NCBI GenBank assembly: GCA_025449115.1
Contig: JAHLKC010000056.1
Span: forward strand, 124,001 to 188,000
Reading direction: 5' to 3'
Length of the DNA stretch: 64,000 nt
Source: Chytridium lagenaria
Taxonomy: Eukaryota; Chytridiomycota; Chytridiomycetes; Chytridiales; Chytridiaceae
In this document: in pieces, positions 35,450-47,288 of the stretch
How positions within the stretch are numbered: position 1 is the first letter of the stretch
Layout of the letters: every line of letters starts with the position of its first letter
Notes under the pieces: generated by a model
Database searches by the model: none
The model's input: the letters and a program-made list of their open reading frames with translations, nothing else
What the model was told of the DNA's origin: nothing
Made by a program: the position numbers and the translations under genes

Positions 35450-36983
35450 ATGATGCCTCTCGACATGCTGGCAAACCTTTGCAACGACGGGATGACGCCC
35501 TTGACCGAAACTCTGAGTCTATGATGGCGACTATCCTAGATTGCAACATCCTGAACTCGATGGTGATTATTGGAAAGGAGACGATGAGCCAGAGACCGTA
35601 AGATCCTTGCTTACTTCCATGTTCTTCCACTCCTTTTCCCATGTCTTACCTCCTCTTGCCGGTGTCTAGCACAAAGTGGGCTGTCTCCAGGCCGCTGACG
35701 CTTTGAAACGTCTGGGAATGTGCGCTGGTGATTTGGCAAAGACACGCGACAAAGGCATCGTGGCCGCTATTCAATACTTTGCGAATTTAACTGACGGGGC
35801 TCCATCTGATGCCTCCAAGCTAAGCTCACAGGTAAACTTGGCTTTTCACATCTTCTTTATTGCTTATCTAACGACGGCCTTTAGATGACGATGGATGTGA
35901 CGCGAGCGCAGAAACCCTGGTGGACGAAGCTTTGAGGTGTTCGGTAAGACCAATTGGTCTTTGGAGTGTGGTCAACTTACCATTTTCGTTGATATAGAAT
36001 GCGACATACAGCGCGGGAGAGGTATCCGGTCGTCCTTCAGAGGCTGAGGTTTTGGCTTCTGATGCTCCTACTGTTGTCCCGACTCATGAAGTATCCATTG
36101 CGGTAAGCTTTACGTTTATTTTTGTATCTTTCTTGCCTCGTTTCTGTGTTTTACATTCTCACTTCTAATGTTTCCTCCTTGTACGTAATAGACGTCGACC
36201 TCTTGCACCGCTTCGCAGCCTTCGAGGCTCACGGAGAGCCCGCGAGAATGGCTTATTGGGAATCGCTACGAGGAGTCAGAAAGTCGCTGTCCCGAGGTTG
36301 GCGAAATGGCCTCCCACAGTATTGCCGACCGTTTCAACATGAACGACCGGTTCGCATCAATTGACGATGATGATGACATTGTAAGTAAAGATGACATTGA
36401 AGCATTTTCTGTTCCGTCCTTCTACATATTGTCTACACAGTTCTTACATTATCATATAAATCAGAGTTTTTGTCGTGATCAATTGCAGCGGCTCTTGAGA
36501 CCCATCAGGGTTGGAATATCACGATGACTACAAGCAGGAGGTGATGGAAACATGCGTGACAACAGTGAGGACACTAACCTCGATGTTGGAGGAGAGGGCC
36601 CTATGGAGACCATTTGAAGATTCAGACGAAATGTACGATTTGGGTCGCTTCCGCTTAACTTAAATGTACGTAGTTTCATTTACGCGCCTGGTCGTTTGTT
36701 CCTTTTTTTTAATGCTTGGTTTTCATAAAGGCTGCTGCTGGACATTCCGCAGTTACCGATTTGCGTCTCTATTGATTACAACCCCGTCTGCTACCGATGC
36801 CGTCCTTGATGCCTTTTTTGATAATGTGTTCTGGCGGATGCACCTCTAGACGTCGATCTTCCCATTTTGGCCCCTATCGATTCCAACAACAGTTCTCTCA
36901 ATCTCATGGAGGCCGACGTCGATGTCCCCAATCACAAAGCGAGACGATTGCGGAGGTGTCCGGGATGTGACGAGGAGGCTATG
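35450..36983 (+). pseudogene. Copy D of the modular acidic family, 5' half (exons 1-7), frame-damaged
   Basis: Exons align one for one with copies A and E: 35450-35597, 35670-35831, 35885-35943, 35998-36102, 36192-36380, 36465-36665, and about 36731-36983. Splice sites are all kept, but several exons have lost single bases: exon 1 two bases (148 vs 150 in copy E), exon 3 one base (59 vs 60) and exon 5 several (189 vs 195); exons 6 and 7 also change frame. Exon 2 lacks one whole codon relative to A. The gene continues after intron 7 at 59381, because a 22-kb nested transposon now fills that intron. Function unknown. Confidence 0.65.
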
Positions 36984-37068
36984 GTAAGCTCTTCTTTTCC
37001 ACATATTTTTTCTTCTTCCCTTGTTACAAAATTAACGGTTTAATGCGCGACTTATTTATTTTTAAATA

Positions 37069-37113
37069 TATGTCTATTATCTCTAGTATTCAGCTCTGGA
37101 GAAAAAGGGCTCG
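37069..37113 (-). repeat. Repeat B2 of the YR retrotransposon (host-side end)
   Basis: Forty-five bases from TATGTCTATTATC to GGGCTCG, repeated at 37561-37605 (B1). The first bases overlap the host intron junction, so ATGT is shared by host, A and B repeats. Confidence 0.75.
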
Positions 37114-37149
37114 CAAGCGGGCTAAAAGGAGCCCGAAGCGAGACAAGGA

Positions 37150-37235
37150 GAAAAACCACACACTGGCTACCGGGGATTGAACCCGGGGGCTGAAATCCAG
37201 TGCGGGTGAAATGTAGGCCAACCAAACCCTAAGAA
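37150..37235 (-). other. tRNA-like B-box segment, possible tRNA or SINE relic
   Basis: Minus strand contains CCGGGTTCAATCCCCGG, a perfect T-arm with 5-bp stem and 7-nt loop that matches a Pol III B box, followed by TAGCCAG. The matching 5' acceptor strand (CTGGCTA) is not present at the right distance, and the anticodon arm is weak, so it is not a functional tRNA. It lies between repeats B2 and A2. Confidence 0.3.
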
Positions 37236-37396
37236 AAGGAGAATAATAAACAAACAATTAATGCATACAATTGAAATTCGGGCGGTGGGGTAAGGTAGCC
37301 AGGGTGGGCCGGAAGAAAAGGAAAAGAAGAAAAGAGAAGAAACGAAGAAACAGTGGAAGGTGAGGAAGAGGCGGTGAAATGGGGATGGATGGTGGG

Positions 37397-37565
37397 ACAA
37401 GGCAACTTAACTGCACCGGGTGTGCAGTTGAGTTGGAGAAAATGAAGAAGTTGTCCTTCATTTTCTCAACTCACCGATACCTTATGCACATAATGTCCGA
37501 CTATGTTCGGACATTGTGTAACACAAGGTAACTTTGGTGAGTAGAGCGAATTCTGGAGATTATGT
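37397..37565 (-). repeat. Repeat A2 of the YR retrotransposon
   Basis: 169 nt that appear identical to A1 at 59202-59370. Each copy contains two hairpins: GAGAAAATGAAG...CTTCATTTTCTC, and AATGTCCGA-CTATGT-TCGGACATT. It abuts B1 at the shared TATGT. Confidence 0.85.
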
Positions 37566-37605
37566 CTATTATCTCTAGTATTCAGCTCTGGAGAAAAAGG
37601 GCTCG
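37561..37605 (-). repeat. Repeat B1 of the YR retrotransposon
   Basis: Second copy of the 45-nt B repeat, directly adjoining A2, giving the internal B1-A2 junction expected for split direct repeats. Confidence 0.75.
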
Positions 37606-37633
37606 AGCGGGCGGGCTATGCACTCGCCAATGC

Positions 37634-39087
37634 TCAAACTCTGATAGCAAGCCCGTGGAGAGACCCAATGCTCATAGGTACGGAAAGAAAACCTTTATTG
37701 TGATTTAAAATGTAGATTATGGAAAAACAAATAAGAAGGGAGGTGGGTTTTCCAGGAAACAAGCGCGGACTGCCAGTCGAGGAGGAGCGTTGTGAGGAGG
37801 GAGAGACCGCGGCGGAGAGTTGGGCATAACGAGCCGCGGTAGCAGACGAACGCCAATGGCCAGCAGACATCACGAGGGGGATGCGGTCCTCAGAAACCAC
37901 GGTAGAGATGGCGGTTGCGACGCGTAGGCCATGTATGGTTTCGCCGTGATAGCCGGTGGTGGCATGGAGGGCGGCGCTAAAACGAGACTGGAACACCGAA
38001 TAACCAGCGGAACGGTGGGGGTTGTGGGTATTAGGAGTAAAGTAAGGAAAAACAAAAGAGCGCGGACGAGAGGAAGGCCGACGAGAGACATTCCTCCGCA
38101 TAGGCTTTGAGGGAAAGGATGACGCAACGAGACGGTTGAGAGTCAAAAAGGATTACAATGCGTTCCACCGTCCCTGCCTTCACCGTTTTGCCGGTAAACA
38201 AAGCGATATGGATACCGGAACCATCGGGTAGCCAGGTGACCGCGTGGGGGTCTAAGCGGGCGATGTCACCACCACGATAACCAGCAGCAGCAGTCAAAAG
38301 GCAAAAGGCGGTTTCTGTAGAGCGATAAGGCGAGTGTAGAGGCTGACGGCGGGGCGGTGAAGTGCGGCGTGGGCAGCAGAAGATTGCCAATATGTCACCG
38401 CTGTAGAAAGAGTAGAGGAGAAAACGGGAGTTGCCTGAACAGGAGCGAGGAGAGCAGATTGACCCTCGCGTTGGAGGAAGGGAGGTATTGATTAACCAAG
38501 GGCGAATCGGCAGGGTTGCCGGTAGAGGAAGAAGGGGACCACGGATGGAGGAAACCGACAGAATGGAGGGCCGTCTTGAGCAAACTGATGTGGCGGGCAA
38601 TGGAAGCTGGGGCGGCACGGACAGGGCAGAGAAGGCGGGGTGTCAGATGGGGAAAGGCGGTGGGGACAGGAGTTAGGAGAGGGACAGGAGTGGACACACC
38701 GGTCTAAGATGCGGTGTTGAGAGGTGGCGGCTCCTTTGTGGGGACAAGAGGAGTGGTGATTGAGTGTTGGCGGTTCGGTTTGGAAATAAGGAAATCGACG
38801 ACACAGAGGGGTGGCAAATTGATGGAAAGCGGGGGGTCAAGGAGTGAAAGGAAGGAGGTGAAGGACGATAAAGTACGGTCCTTGAGAATGGTTTTCGGTA
38901 AAGACTGGAGGGAAGTGTGGAAAGCCTGGCGCCTGGTATGAATGTAAAGGTCAGGGGGGTCGCCGGGGGGAAGGGGTCCATGGGCAGGAGCGACAGCGGT
39001 ACCACAAAGAGGACAGAACAGGAAGGATGACTGGAGAGGAGCGCTGCAACAGGAGCAGAAGGGAGGAAGCACCGGGGAGGCAGCCAT
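37634..39087 (-). pseudogene. Tyrosine recombinase of the YR retrotransposon
   Basis: The likely start is ATG 39087 (MAASPVLPP), followed by a four-Cys ribbon 'CSCCSAPLQSSFLFCPLCG', common at the N-terminus of fungal YR-element recombinases. The catalytic half gives 'GYRGGDIARLDP' (first Arg), then in another frame 'HGLRVATAIS' (HxxR), 'SAGHWRSSAT' (H/W box) and 'ARYAQL' with the nucleophilic Tyr. These are the RHRY residues of the tyrosine recombinase family, which integrates the circular DNA intermediate of DIRS/Ngaro/PAT elements. Frame changes near 38700 and 38100 break the gene as written. It follows RNase H and precedes the B1/A2 repeats. Confidence 0.75.
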
Positions 39088-39149
39088 TGTTATAGAAATA
39101 AAAGTGTATTTGAGTACAAAGTTTGTTTGATCCAAAAGTCATACGCAGA

Positions 39150-40472
39150 TTACAAGGAGCGGTGGAAAACATAAAAATCATGAGGCAGCGGTAAGAGGGT
39201 GACGGTACGCGCAACTTTGCAGTAACCAGTAAGTAAAAGGTCACCTCTGGAGCCTAACTTCCATGAAGAAGATGATGCGTGAACGAGAGGAGGCCACCAC
39301 GAGTGATAAAGATGAGGGACCACAATCGTGAAAGAGACGGGTAAGGAAATCAGAAAATCGACGCAGGGCCGAAGGAGGGGGAAGGGTGGATAAACGTAGA
39401 GGTGTTCGGTGGGAGAAGCAGGATCCGGGGACCAAGCAAAGAAATTGGTGCCAGCGGAGCCGGAGCATAAATAGCGGGAGAGGAAACGAGAATGTTTGGC
39501 GGTGTGAGGGGAGGCCATGGCGTCCATGGTAAAGGGTCCATGTGCCGAAAGGATCCGGAGAAACGCGGAGGGAACCAAGGAGTAGTCCCCATCAGGGGCT
39601 TCCCGAGAGATATTATCGGCTTCCGTATTCTCATGGCCTGGAACATGGTGAAAGGAAAGGCGTAAACCAGACAACCGCGCCAGTTCAAAGATACGGCGCA
39701 CCTCGGAGTTAATGGCGAGGGAACGGGAAGAGCCCTTGACCAGGGCCTCATAGAGGCCAGAGTTATCAACCCCAATATTCAACCAGTCGCGTTGGGTAGG
39801 AGACCGAAGAGTAGAGGCCAACGACGGAGAGACGTAAATGTCGACGAAGGCCCGGGAAAGGTGAGGAAGGAACGCTTCAAGAGAACGGCGGCAGGCGACC
39901 GCTTCCCGTAGGTTGATAGAGGAGCCTGAGGCGGGGAGGAGGGAAGCTTCAAGGTCGCCCCCGGCTTGAAGGTCAGTGGGGGAGGGAGTGAATGTAAGAG
40001 CGGTGGAAAGGGGAAAAGAAGAGGCCGGTGAAGAGGAGGGAGTTGGAGCAGAGAGGTAAAGATGCCCACCCCAACGGGTATTGCTAGCGTCAGTACGGAT
40101 CGTCAGGATGCGGTGAGCCGAGGTAGCCCAAAGGTATGGGGTGTTAGAGATAACCAACGACATCCAGAGAGAGATCTCGTCGGAAAGGGGTTGCGTAATG
40201 GGAACGGTAAGTGAGGAAGACGAGTGTAAAAGGGAACGTCTGGAAGCGGCAATAGCGAGGTATTGGTGGCGAGTAAAGGACAAACCGCCAGGAACAATAA
40301 GCGAGAGGTGAGCGCATTTGCCGGCAAAGCTCTCCATGAGAGGAAGTGGGGCGGTGTCATCGGACAAGAGGGAGGCGGCGAGGGTAAGGAAAGCCGTCTG
40401 CTTATCCGGGGGGATCGAAAAAGTACGATTAACGAGGTCGACCAGAAAACCAAGGAAACGGAAAGAGGATGA
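39150..40472 (-). pseudogene. RT C-terminus and RNase H of the YR retrotransposon
   Basis: At the Gypsy insertion the minus-strand frame reads 'FRFLGFLVDLVNRTFSIPPD' and 'KQTAFLTLAASL', the typical end of the RT thumb, followed by 'ILTIRTDASNTRWGGHLY' (first RNase H aspartate), 'SSINLREAVACRRSLE' and 'ADNISR'. A further domain follows ('AMASPHTAKHSRFLSRYLCS', 'YVYPPFPLLRPCVDFLI', 'VPHLYHSWWPPL'), as is usual after RNase H in DIRS/Ngaro-type elements. The frame is open over 400 residues. It is the continuation of the RT at 57586-56587, separated from it by the inserted Gypsy element. Confidence 0.8.
40469..40472. repeat. Left target-site duplication (ATGA) of the Gypsy element
   Basis: ATGA directly before the 5' LTR; the same four bases follow the 3' LTR at 56587-56590. 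A 4-bp duplication also fits the solo LTR at 2392. Confidence 0.6.
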
Positions 40473-41410
40473 TGTGAAGAATTACATTATTCACATGGCC
40501 TATGGCTCATAAGGACATTTTGCCTAAGTCCGTTGAGTTCCGTTATATCCCGCATCGACGCGTATATTTACGCGTCATATTGAATCCTCCCTTCTTTTCC
40601 CTTTGGGTTTTTTATATATAGTTTTTCCCCACGTTTATAGGGTTTTTATTGAAGGAGGTGGCGCGCCATATGTGCCGTTTATGTGTGTGTGCATATGTTG
40701 TGTCTATTATTTGTTTGTATTTTGTGTATTACTTTAATATGAGAGATTTCTTGATTTAATTTGTACATGTTGAATCAAGTAGTTGATATGGAGTTGATTC
40801 CCCATCCTCTATCTCACGCCGCGTGGCCTCGCCGTGATCTCCCTTCACTCCTTCTTGGATGGCAGCCCACCCCTCTACCCCCTGCCACCTGGTGAAGCCG
40901 CAATCCAGCTGTTTGAAGCAGAAGGCTGCGATGGGAGCCCAAGGGTCCTCCTCATTGTCAGTGTCCTTTAGCTTAGGCTTGTCGGCTACATTCCACCTCT
41001 GATGTCCCGAGCCGGCTGATCGACCTGCAGGCAGGTGATGAGTGAGGTTACCCTGTGCCAGCTCGTGAGGCAACGAGATCTTCACGTTCCAAAAGGTGCC
41101 ATAGCAGGAAGGCAAGGAGGCTTTCAGCCATCCCCGATCGCCAGGAGACGATCTGGTGCTGATATTGGTTTAGAAGCAAGGTAAGTCGATAATGAAGATA
41201 CTAAAACCGTTCCCATCTCCCTTTTATTTAATAGAACTCGCGAAAACTACCACACACAGCCAAAACAACAACTAACATCACTTAGACGGCGGAGTACATC
41301 CGTCCTTTAGGTGCTCTGTGGACTTGCTCTGCTGGAGCAACTCCTTTACTCTTCTCCCCTACCCCCTAGTCGAAGCTAGGTAGGGAGGGATGGGTCAAGA
41401 GAAGATCACA
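40473..41410 (+). repeat. 5' LTR of the Gypsy element
   Basis: 938 nt, TG...CA ends. It contains a TTTTTTATATATAG TATA-like block near 40608, the likely promoter. It is almost identical to 55651-56586, with differences such as GGCGCGCCATATG here against GGCGCACATATG there. Confidence 0.9.
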
Positions 41411-42723
41411 GTGGGGGCCCAACCTAAAAAGGTGTCTGGTGAGTTTTCGTTGATTTCTCTTTGGTTTTCGTCATTTCCTTTTGGATTTTTTTCGATGACC
41501 TATCGGCACCCCCGCCCCGGACAAACGTGGACGCGTTCCCGCTGTCTCCGGAGCTCTGGTGGTGGCCTTGCATTGTGCTAGGGGACTCCCCTGATACTCT
41601 GCATGGCCATTGTCTATTTTGTGTCACCATGCTGCTTCCGGGACCCTCTAGTAGCCTCCCTAGCCACTGCATGGGCATCAGAGCCTCCCCACCTTCACAG
41701 CTTTGCTAAGGCCGCGATCTTTCGCCCCCTAAGCTTAGCATAATGTGAAAAACCCTTCTTGATTTGCGCGCTGGAGCGCCCAGATCCTTAAAAGAAGAAA
41801 ACCTGTTACTTAAACTTTTCGACCTTTTCGATTGTTTATTAACAAAACCTTTTCGTTTGACGACTTTGTCGTCATCCTAGACCTCTGGTCTATATTTTGT
41901 GAAAAGTGCAGCCTTCTAGGTTGGCTTTTTATAGACTTTAAATAGAAACTTTATTTTCTAATAAGAAACTCTTTTCGATTTTTATATCAAAAGATGCGCC
42001 GTTCGGCGCACATCATTTGCGCTGTCGAACGGGCTCTCTAGCATCATTATTGACGCCGATCGTGCATTTTTGGTGTTGATGTTTTATCAAAACATCACAC
42101 ACATTAATTTCATTTTGAAAAACCACCCTGTGGAACCACCCTATCTAGCCCAAAACCTCGAAGCTAGAGGTGGTTCCCAAGGATCTCGGCCAAAATAGGC
42201 CTTAAAACGTTGCTGTAAAGCATTTCGGATTCTTTATAGGAAGTTATTAAGAATTCCCAAAAGTTTTCGTCGAAAACTCTTTGTTTTCGACGATATTTTA
42301 TTAATGTATTCATAATATTATTAATGTATTCATAATATTAAAAGACTTCGAAAATATTTTCGAAAAACAAGGATAATTTCGGGACGGCTTGGGAGGATTC
42401 ATAGCTCTATATCCTCCAAAGCCACCCCTGTTTGATCCGTTAATTATATAAATGACAATTAACGAATCCAAGGTGATGGGGAACAGCTCACGCCATTTGG
42501 CGTGAGTTGCCTCCCATCGCAGAGAATGAAATTTCATTTAAATACAATAAATTGTCTAATTCAAAAAGATTTGACAACCATCCGTCGGAGTCCGCATACA
42601 AAAGAGTAAGCCTCAACACACCATACCATCTTGGCTGTGCTTGCATCTTTATTAACATCACCTTTTGATGATTATTGCTTACATCAGTGAGTCCCCGCAA
42701 CACTATCAACGAAAGGCTTTCCG
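41411..42723 (+). other. Untranslated leader of the Gypsy element
   Basis: About 1.3 kb between the 5' LTR and the first gag-like frame. It begins GTGGGGGCCCAACC, a candidate tRNA primer-binding site. Short frames such as 41461-41709 show no recognisable domain. A tandem 22-nt direct repeat (TTAATGTATTCATAATATTA unit) lies at about 42300-42341. Confidence 0.5.
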
Positions 42724-45700
42724 ATGTCAATGTCAGAAACACCCAGCACCGTGCAAAACGATGGAAAGGTTGATAAGACCAAGAAACGTCGTCCAAAGCT
42801 TAATGGTGCTGGGATTCCCGAGAACGCTCGTCTTCTCTCGCTAAAGGCTGGCACGGACCTCCCCATCATCAAGGATCTGTCCAACAACTTTATGGCTCAA
42901 TTTCGAGCCATGAATGCTCTCCTTGGGGTCCCGTTCTGCCACGAGAACATCAATCGATTCATGAGGAACCAGAGACCTCGTCGAAACGGAGAACGAGAAC
43001 GAACCGTACTTTGACGAGGACGAATGCAAAAGGCTTGGGATCTTGATTCTCGACTCCCGCGCCACCGTCGGTCAGCACCAGAAAGCTATGGCTGATGCTG
43101 GTCGTGTACTCCCACCTCCACCTCCTCCTCCGGACGGCCTCCCACTTTAAAGACCGCCAATAAGACGCCTTCAGTCGCTAACAAGCGTGCTCCACTCCCT
43201 ATCAGCGTCGATAATAGTGATGATGAGGACGTTCCCTCTGCTGCATCATCCTCTCGTGTTCGTCATCACGAACGTTTGGGGACCAAATCATCTCGTCATT
43301 CTGACCCTATGGACTGTGATGACGACAATAGTTCTCGTGGTCGTTATACACCTCGTGATATCCGTCGCAACTCTCTCGACGGGATTGGAAGTTCCACTGA
43401 TGACGAGATTTTTCTTCTCGCCTCTGACGATAATCCTTCAGTGTTCGAGGAACTCGAAGGCTCTGATAGGGATGAGGCTATTAGACAGCGTAAAGCCGGA
43501 AACCTCGACCCTCGAGTGCTGGTTACTAAGCGCCCTGGATCTTCCTCTTCCCGCACCACTCCAAAGCCTTCTGGAGAAGCCAGTGCCAACCCCGCGTCTC
43601 GTCGTGAAAAGGAACTTACCAGCAATGGCTCGAAAATCGCCGTTATCCGCTTGATGGTTGATAGATTGAAGGTCCTAGAGCTTGACGTCAGCCTTAGTGA
43701 GCCTCGTTTGGTTCGTGATCCATCTTACCGCAACCATAAGTTGGATTCCGTCATCTCGTTGGTCACGCAGCGACGCCAGTATCTCCACAACACCTCCGTT
43801 AAGATTCGTGCAATGATTGTGGATACCACTGCCCGCATTGGTGCTATTGAGGGTTTCGAACCCTTGAAAGTAAAGGAACTCGCACCAGAAAAGCAATTCT
43901 CTGATGCTTCCCTCGTTGCCATCCGTCGAGAACTGGCCGCCTCTCTCCTCGACAACCAAATGCGTTTGCACGATCTTGAGTCTGGTTTAAAGGAGAGCAG
44001 CTTCATGCCCGCATTGCCTCCTCCGCCTCCAGAACCTCGCCCTCGGCCTTCTGATATGCGCGAGAATATCTCCAAACCCCCTCCTGTCACCAAGATTGCT
44101 GGCAAACCCGTTTTGGACGAGGTTATCAATCTCGTCGACACCACCACTGATACCACGACTGCTTCCCGCGGCTCTGTGAACGCCAGTGACGACGAGTCGG
44201 ACCTATCTGATCACCTCGCCGACCCCCGCCAAGTCAAACCTTTGGTGTCGGGTCCTCCTTTACGTGCTCCTCGTGGCGTTCGTCACCATGGTATGCTCGT
44301 TGACGACCTCACTACTCGCCTGCATCGTCTTGAGTACAAGCCGAAGATTAAAGTGGTTGCCACCTCTTCATCACTCGCCTTGGTTCGTCGACATCTCCCA
44401 CCAGCCGATGCCATGGCCGCCGCTTCAGCTTCAGTCAAGCAGAAGGTGAGCCTCGCAGAATACAAGGCTCGTCTTGTCGCGTCTCGAGAGAAAAACAATG
44501 ACCCCTGTAACGAAGAACGTCGCAAAAGTATTGAGGACGCCGTCGCTTCCCATGCTGCTTGCGTTAAGAAGGCTCATGAGGAGTCTGAAGCTGTGGTTAT
44601 TGACGAATCACCCCTCTCGACGCGTTCCACGTCGCCAAAGTTTTCTCCCATCAGTGCCAAAGCTATGATGCTGGCAGTGATTCTATCACTAGTCCCGAGA
44701 AGGACACCGAATAGGGTTAATGCGATTTATCGCGTTTACCTTTTCACTTTTACTCTTTCTTATAAGTCAAAATAAGTAAACAAAGAAGTACCATAAGAAT
44801 AAAGATAGAGCATTTTATTATCCCAAAACGTGATCTTTATTATACACAAAAACGCGTTAAATACTGCAAAAAACCGAAGATTTTCTTTAAGATTTTCGCG
44901 ATTCTCGCTTGCTGTAGAGTTGAGAAAAGTAAGAGATATGGAGAACTACCCCATTTCACCCTCGAACGCTCTTCTGACGCATTCTTCTTCCAAGCTACAT
45001 TAATCACTGCCATCCATCGTGGTCCAGTGATCCGACAGCCTTACTGGTGGTGTTTTTGTTGCTGCTAACTTTGCAAGCCATTCTGTTCCCCCGCCTTTAA
45101 TCACGACTTTACAGCTTGTGATCGCGATAACTGAGGAAGGATCTGTTCTTTTTCATCCTAGTCTCTTTTCAATTAGCGACATTTTCTTCCCTTCTGTTAC
45201 CTATTCCAGATCAGGTCGCCGTGAGATTGCATCGTTAGATTACCTTGCCTCTCATCGCGATTCCCTATTAATAGGGCTGATCTCGTGCTTCTTTTTCACG
45301 CTGGCCCCGTTATCACGGCCCCACGTCATCTTGAAGCCCCTTTTCATTTGGAGCTTGTCTTGAACCCTCGCGTTGCGACCGTTCTCGCTCCACCAAACCA
45401 CACAGCCCAGGCTTCTGCCTCAGCTGACACTCTTGACGAATCCTTGTCAACATCTGAGTTAAGTGCTACTGCTTTTCAGTCGGCACTCTTTTCTCCCTCC
45501 ATCCAACCGGACTTCTCTCCAGTTGCCGGTATCACTCTTAATCCTCTTGGTTTCCGCCCAAGACCCATTTTATCTCGCCAGGTATTCTCCAACTTGAGGA
45601 GTGCTCGTGATATCTTCCAGAAGCTTTGTCTTCCAGTATTGCTTGGATTCCGCGTGTAAGTGCCCCACCCGCTGAACCCAACGAACCCGACATCCTTGTC

Positions 45701-47288
45701 GTTCCTTTGACTACAGCTCCGACTCCAGTCAACATTCCGACGGCTTCGTCGTCTCTACTTACTGTAACTACTACTTTTAGTCCAGTACAAACAGCTGCTC
45801 CCGTCGATATGTCCGGTGCTGCAGGTCCAGGCGGGTTTTCCCGTTCTTCTTCCTCCGCCTCTTTGGTTGGATTTGGTAAGATTAAAGACGGCATGACCGC
45901 CAAGAGCGCCAAAGATGATATGGCAACCGTGGTTCTGGACTCCCCTCAACCGGCGGCCATTTACCGCTTCATTGCAAAGATTGAGAACATTCTCGATCAG
46001 TATGTTAATGACCCTAACAAACCGGACCTTGCTCGTCCTTTTGATGATCTGGAACACGCTTTTCGCGTTACATGGAATCCAGCCATCAACTTGAAGCCTC
46101 CCGTCGACTCTGGTAGCTCACCTCGTTCCCAGAGCTCAGACGACGTTAGAGCAACTTAAAAAGGTTCTCCGTCGTAATTTTGCACCTAACACCGACGTGA
46201 CTGACCTTGCCACAAAGGTTGAACAGTTTCAGTGGGATACCTCGCGTATGAGCCCACTTGAAGCTTTTAATAATTGACGTATCTTAATACGTCTTTACCA
46301 TCCTCTAACCGTCTTCAAGACGAAAAGCTCAAAGATATCCTTATCCGAGGATGCCAGGATGACCGTTGGAAGTCCCTCGTCAAAAAGGAAACCTTTACCT
46401 CTGGACGTAAAATGGGACAACAAAGACGTCAGCGCCGATGACATCGTCGACCACATGCAACTTCATCACCCTCGTTTGGTGAAATCTTTGGATACCTCCT
46501 CCGAAACTGCCGCCATTGTTCAGGCGTTTTCAGAGAAAATGAGTCCCTGTCTCAAGCAGTCTCTGATGGACAACGCGAAGTTATCCGACTTCGTCGTGAA
46601 ATAAAAAAGACTCCCCAATACTCGCGATAACCTTATGGTTTCATATCGCCGAGAATACCGACCTTCCGTTGCCTTTCCCCAACATGAGCGACGAACTCGT
46701 CAATCGTACGTTAAACACGTACGTTACTACCTTAAACTCCGTCCTCCACTCTGATGGTGATGCCGAGTTATCTGAGGTTGACGTGACTAGCCTTCGCGCT
46801 GACATTGAAATGATTAAGAATGGCGCTCGTGAACCATACCATCGCCAGCCTTACCGTCAGGGGTACCCTCCCCGCAACAACGACTTTGGCAACCGTTCTC
46901 GTCAAAGTAGTTCCAACAGTTTTGATTATAACCGCAGCCGCCAAGGCTCTGGAAACAGCGACCAACGCGGTACTTACACATCATACCCCGCTGGTAACAC
47001 TTCTAATGATGGAGGTAACTCCACCCCTGCTACCATGATACTCATGGTGCCGCCAGTGATCGCCCGGCTACCAGCTCTCCTTCAGCTGGACCGGCTACTC
47101 CCTCTTCTTCTCGTCGATTTCCTGCTCACTATTACCAGCTTTTTGCTTTCGATCCTTTTAGTGGCAGGCCTTTCGCCGAGGTTGAAGACCAAGATGAAGT
47201 TCTGTCTCGCCTGCTTTCATCAGGTAAGATCCCAGACCCTTCATCCCATACTGACTCTATTTTCAATAGCCCAACTCAACAAGCCGTG
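42724..47288 (+). pseudogene. Gag region of the Gypsy element (frame-broken)
   Basis: A series of plus-strand frames: 42724-43014 (basic, 'KTKKRRPKLNGAG'), 43276-44714 (439 acidic and Pro-rich residues), 45118-46159 (ending near 'QYVNDPNKPDLARPFDDLEH'), about 46150-46604 (capsid-like, 'EQFQWDTSRMSPLEAFN', 'VKWDNKDVSADDIVDHM') and 46669-47289 (Asn/Arg/Ser/Gly-rich, nucleocapsid-like, no CCHC knuckle). Position before the protease and the capsid-like 'W(D/N)...SPLEAF' region support gag. At 4.5 kb it is unusually long, and it is broken by at least four frame changes. The roles of the first two frames are unknown. Confidence 0.55.

Noticed and set aside
37150..37235. Functional tRNA gene on the minus strand
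   Set aside because: The T-arm is perfect, but the 5' acceptor strand and a sound anticodon arm are missing.
38431..38941. Plus-strand open frames opposite the recombinase
   Set aside because: Arg/Gly-rich shadows of the minus-strand Pro/Ser-rich recombinase gene with no domain of their own.
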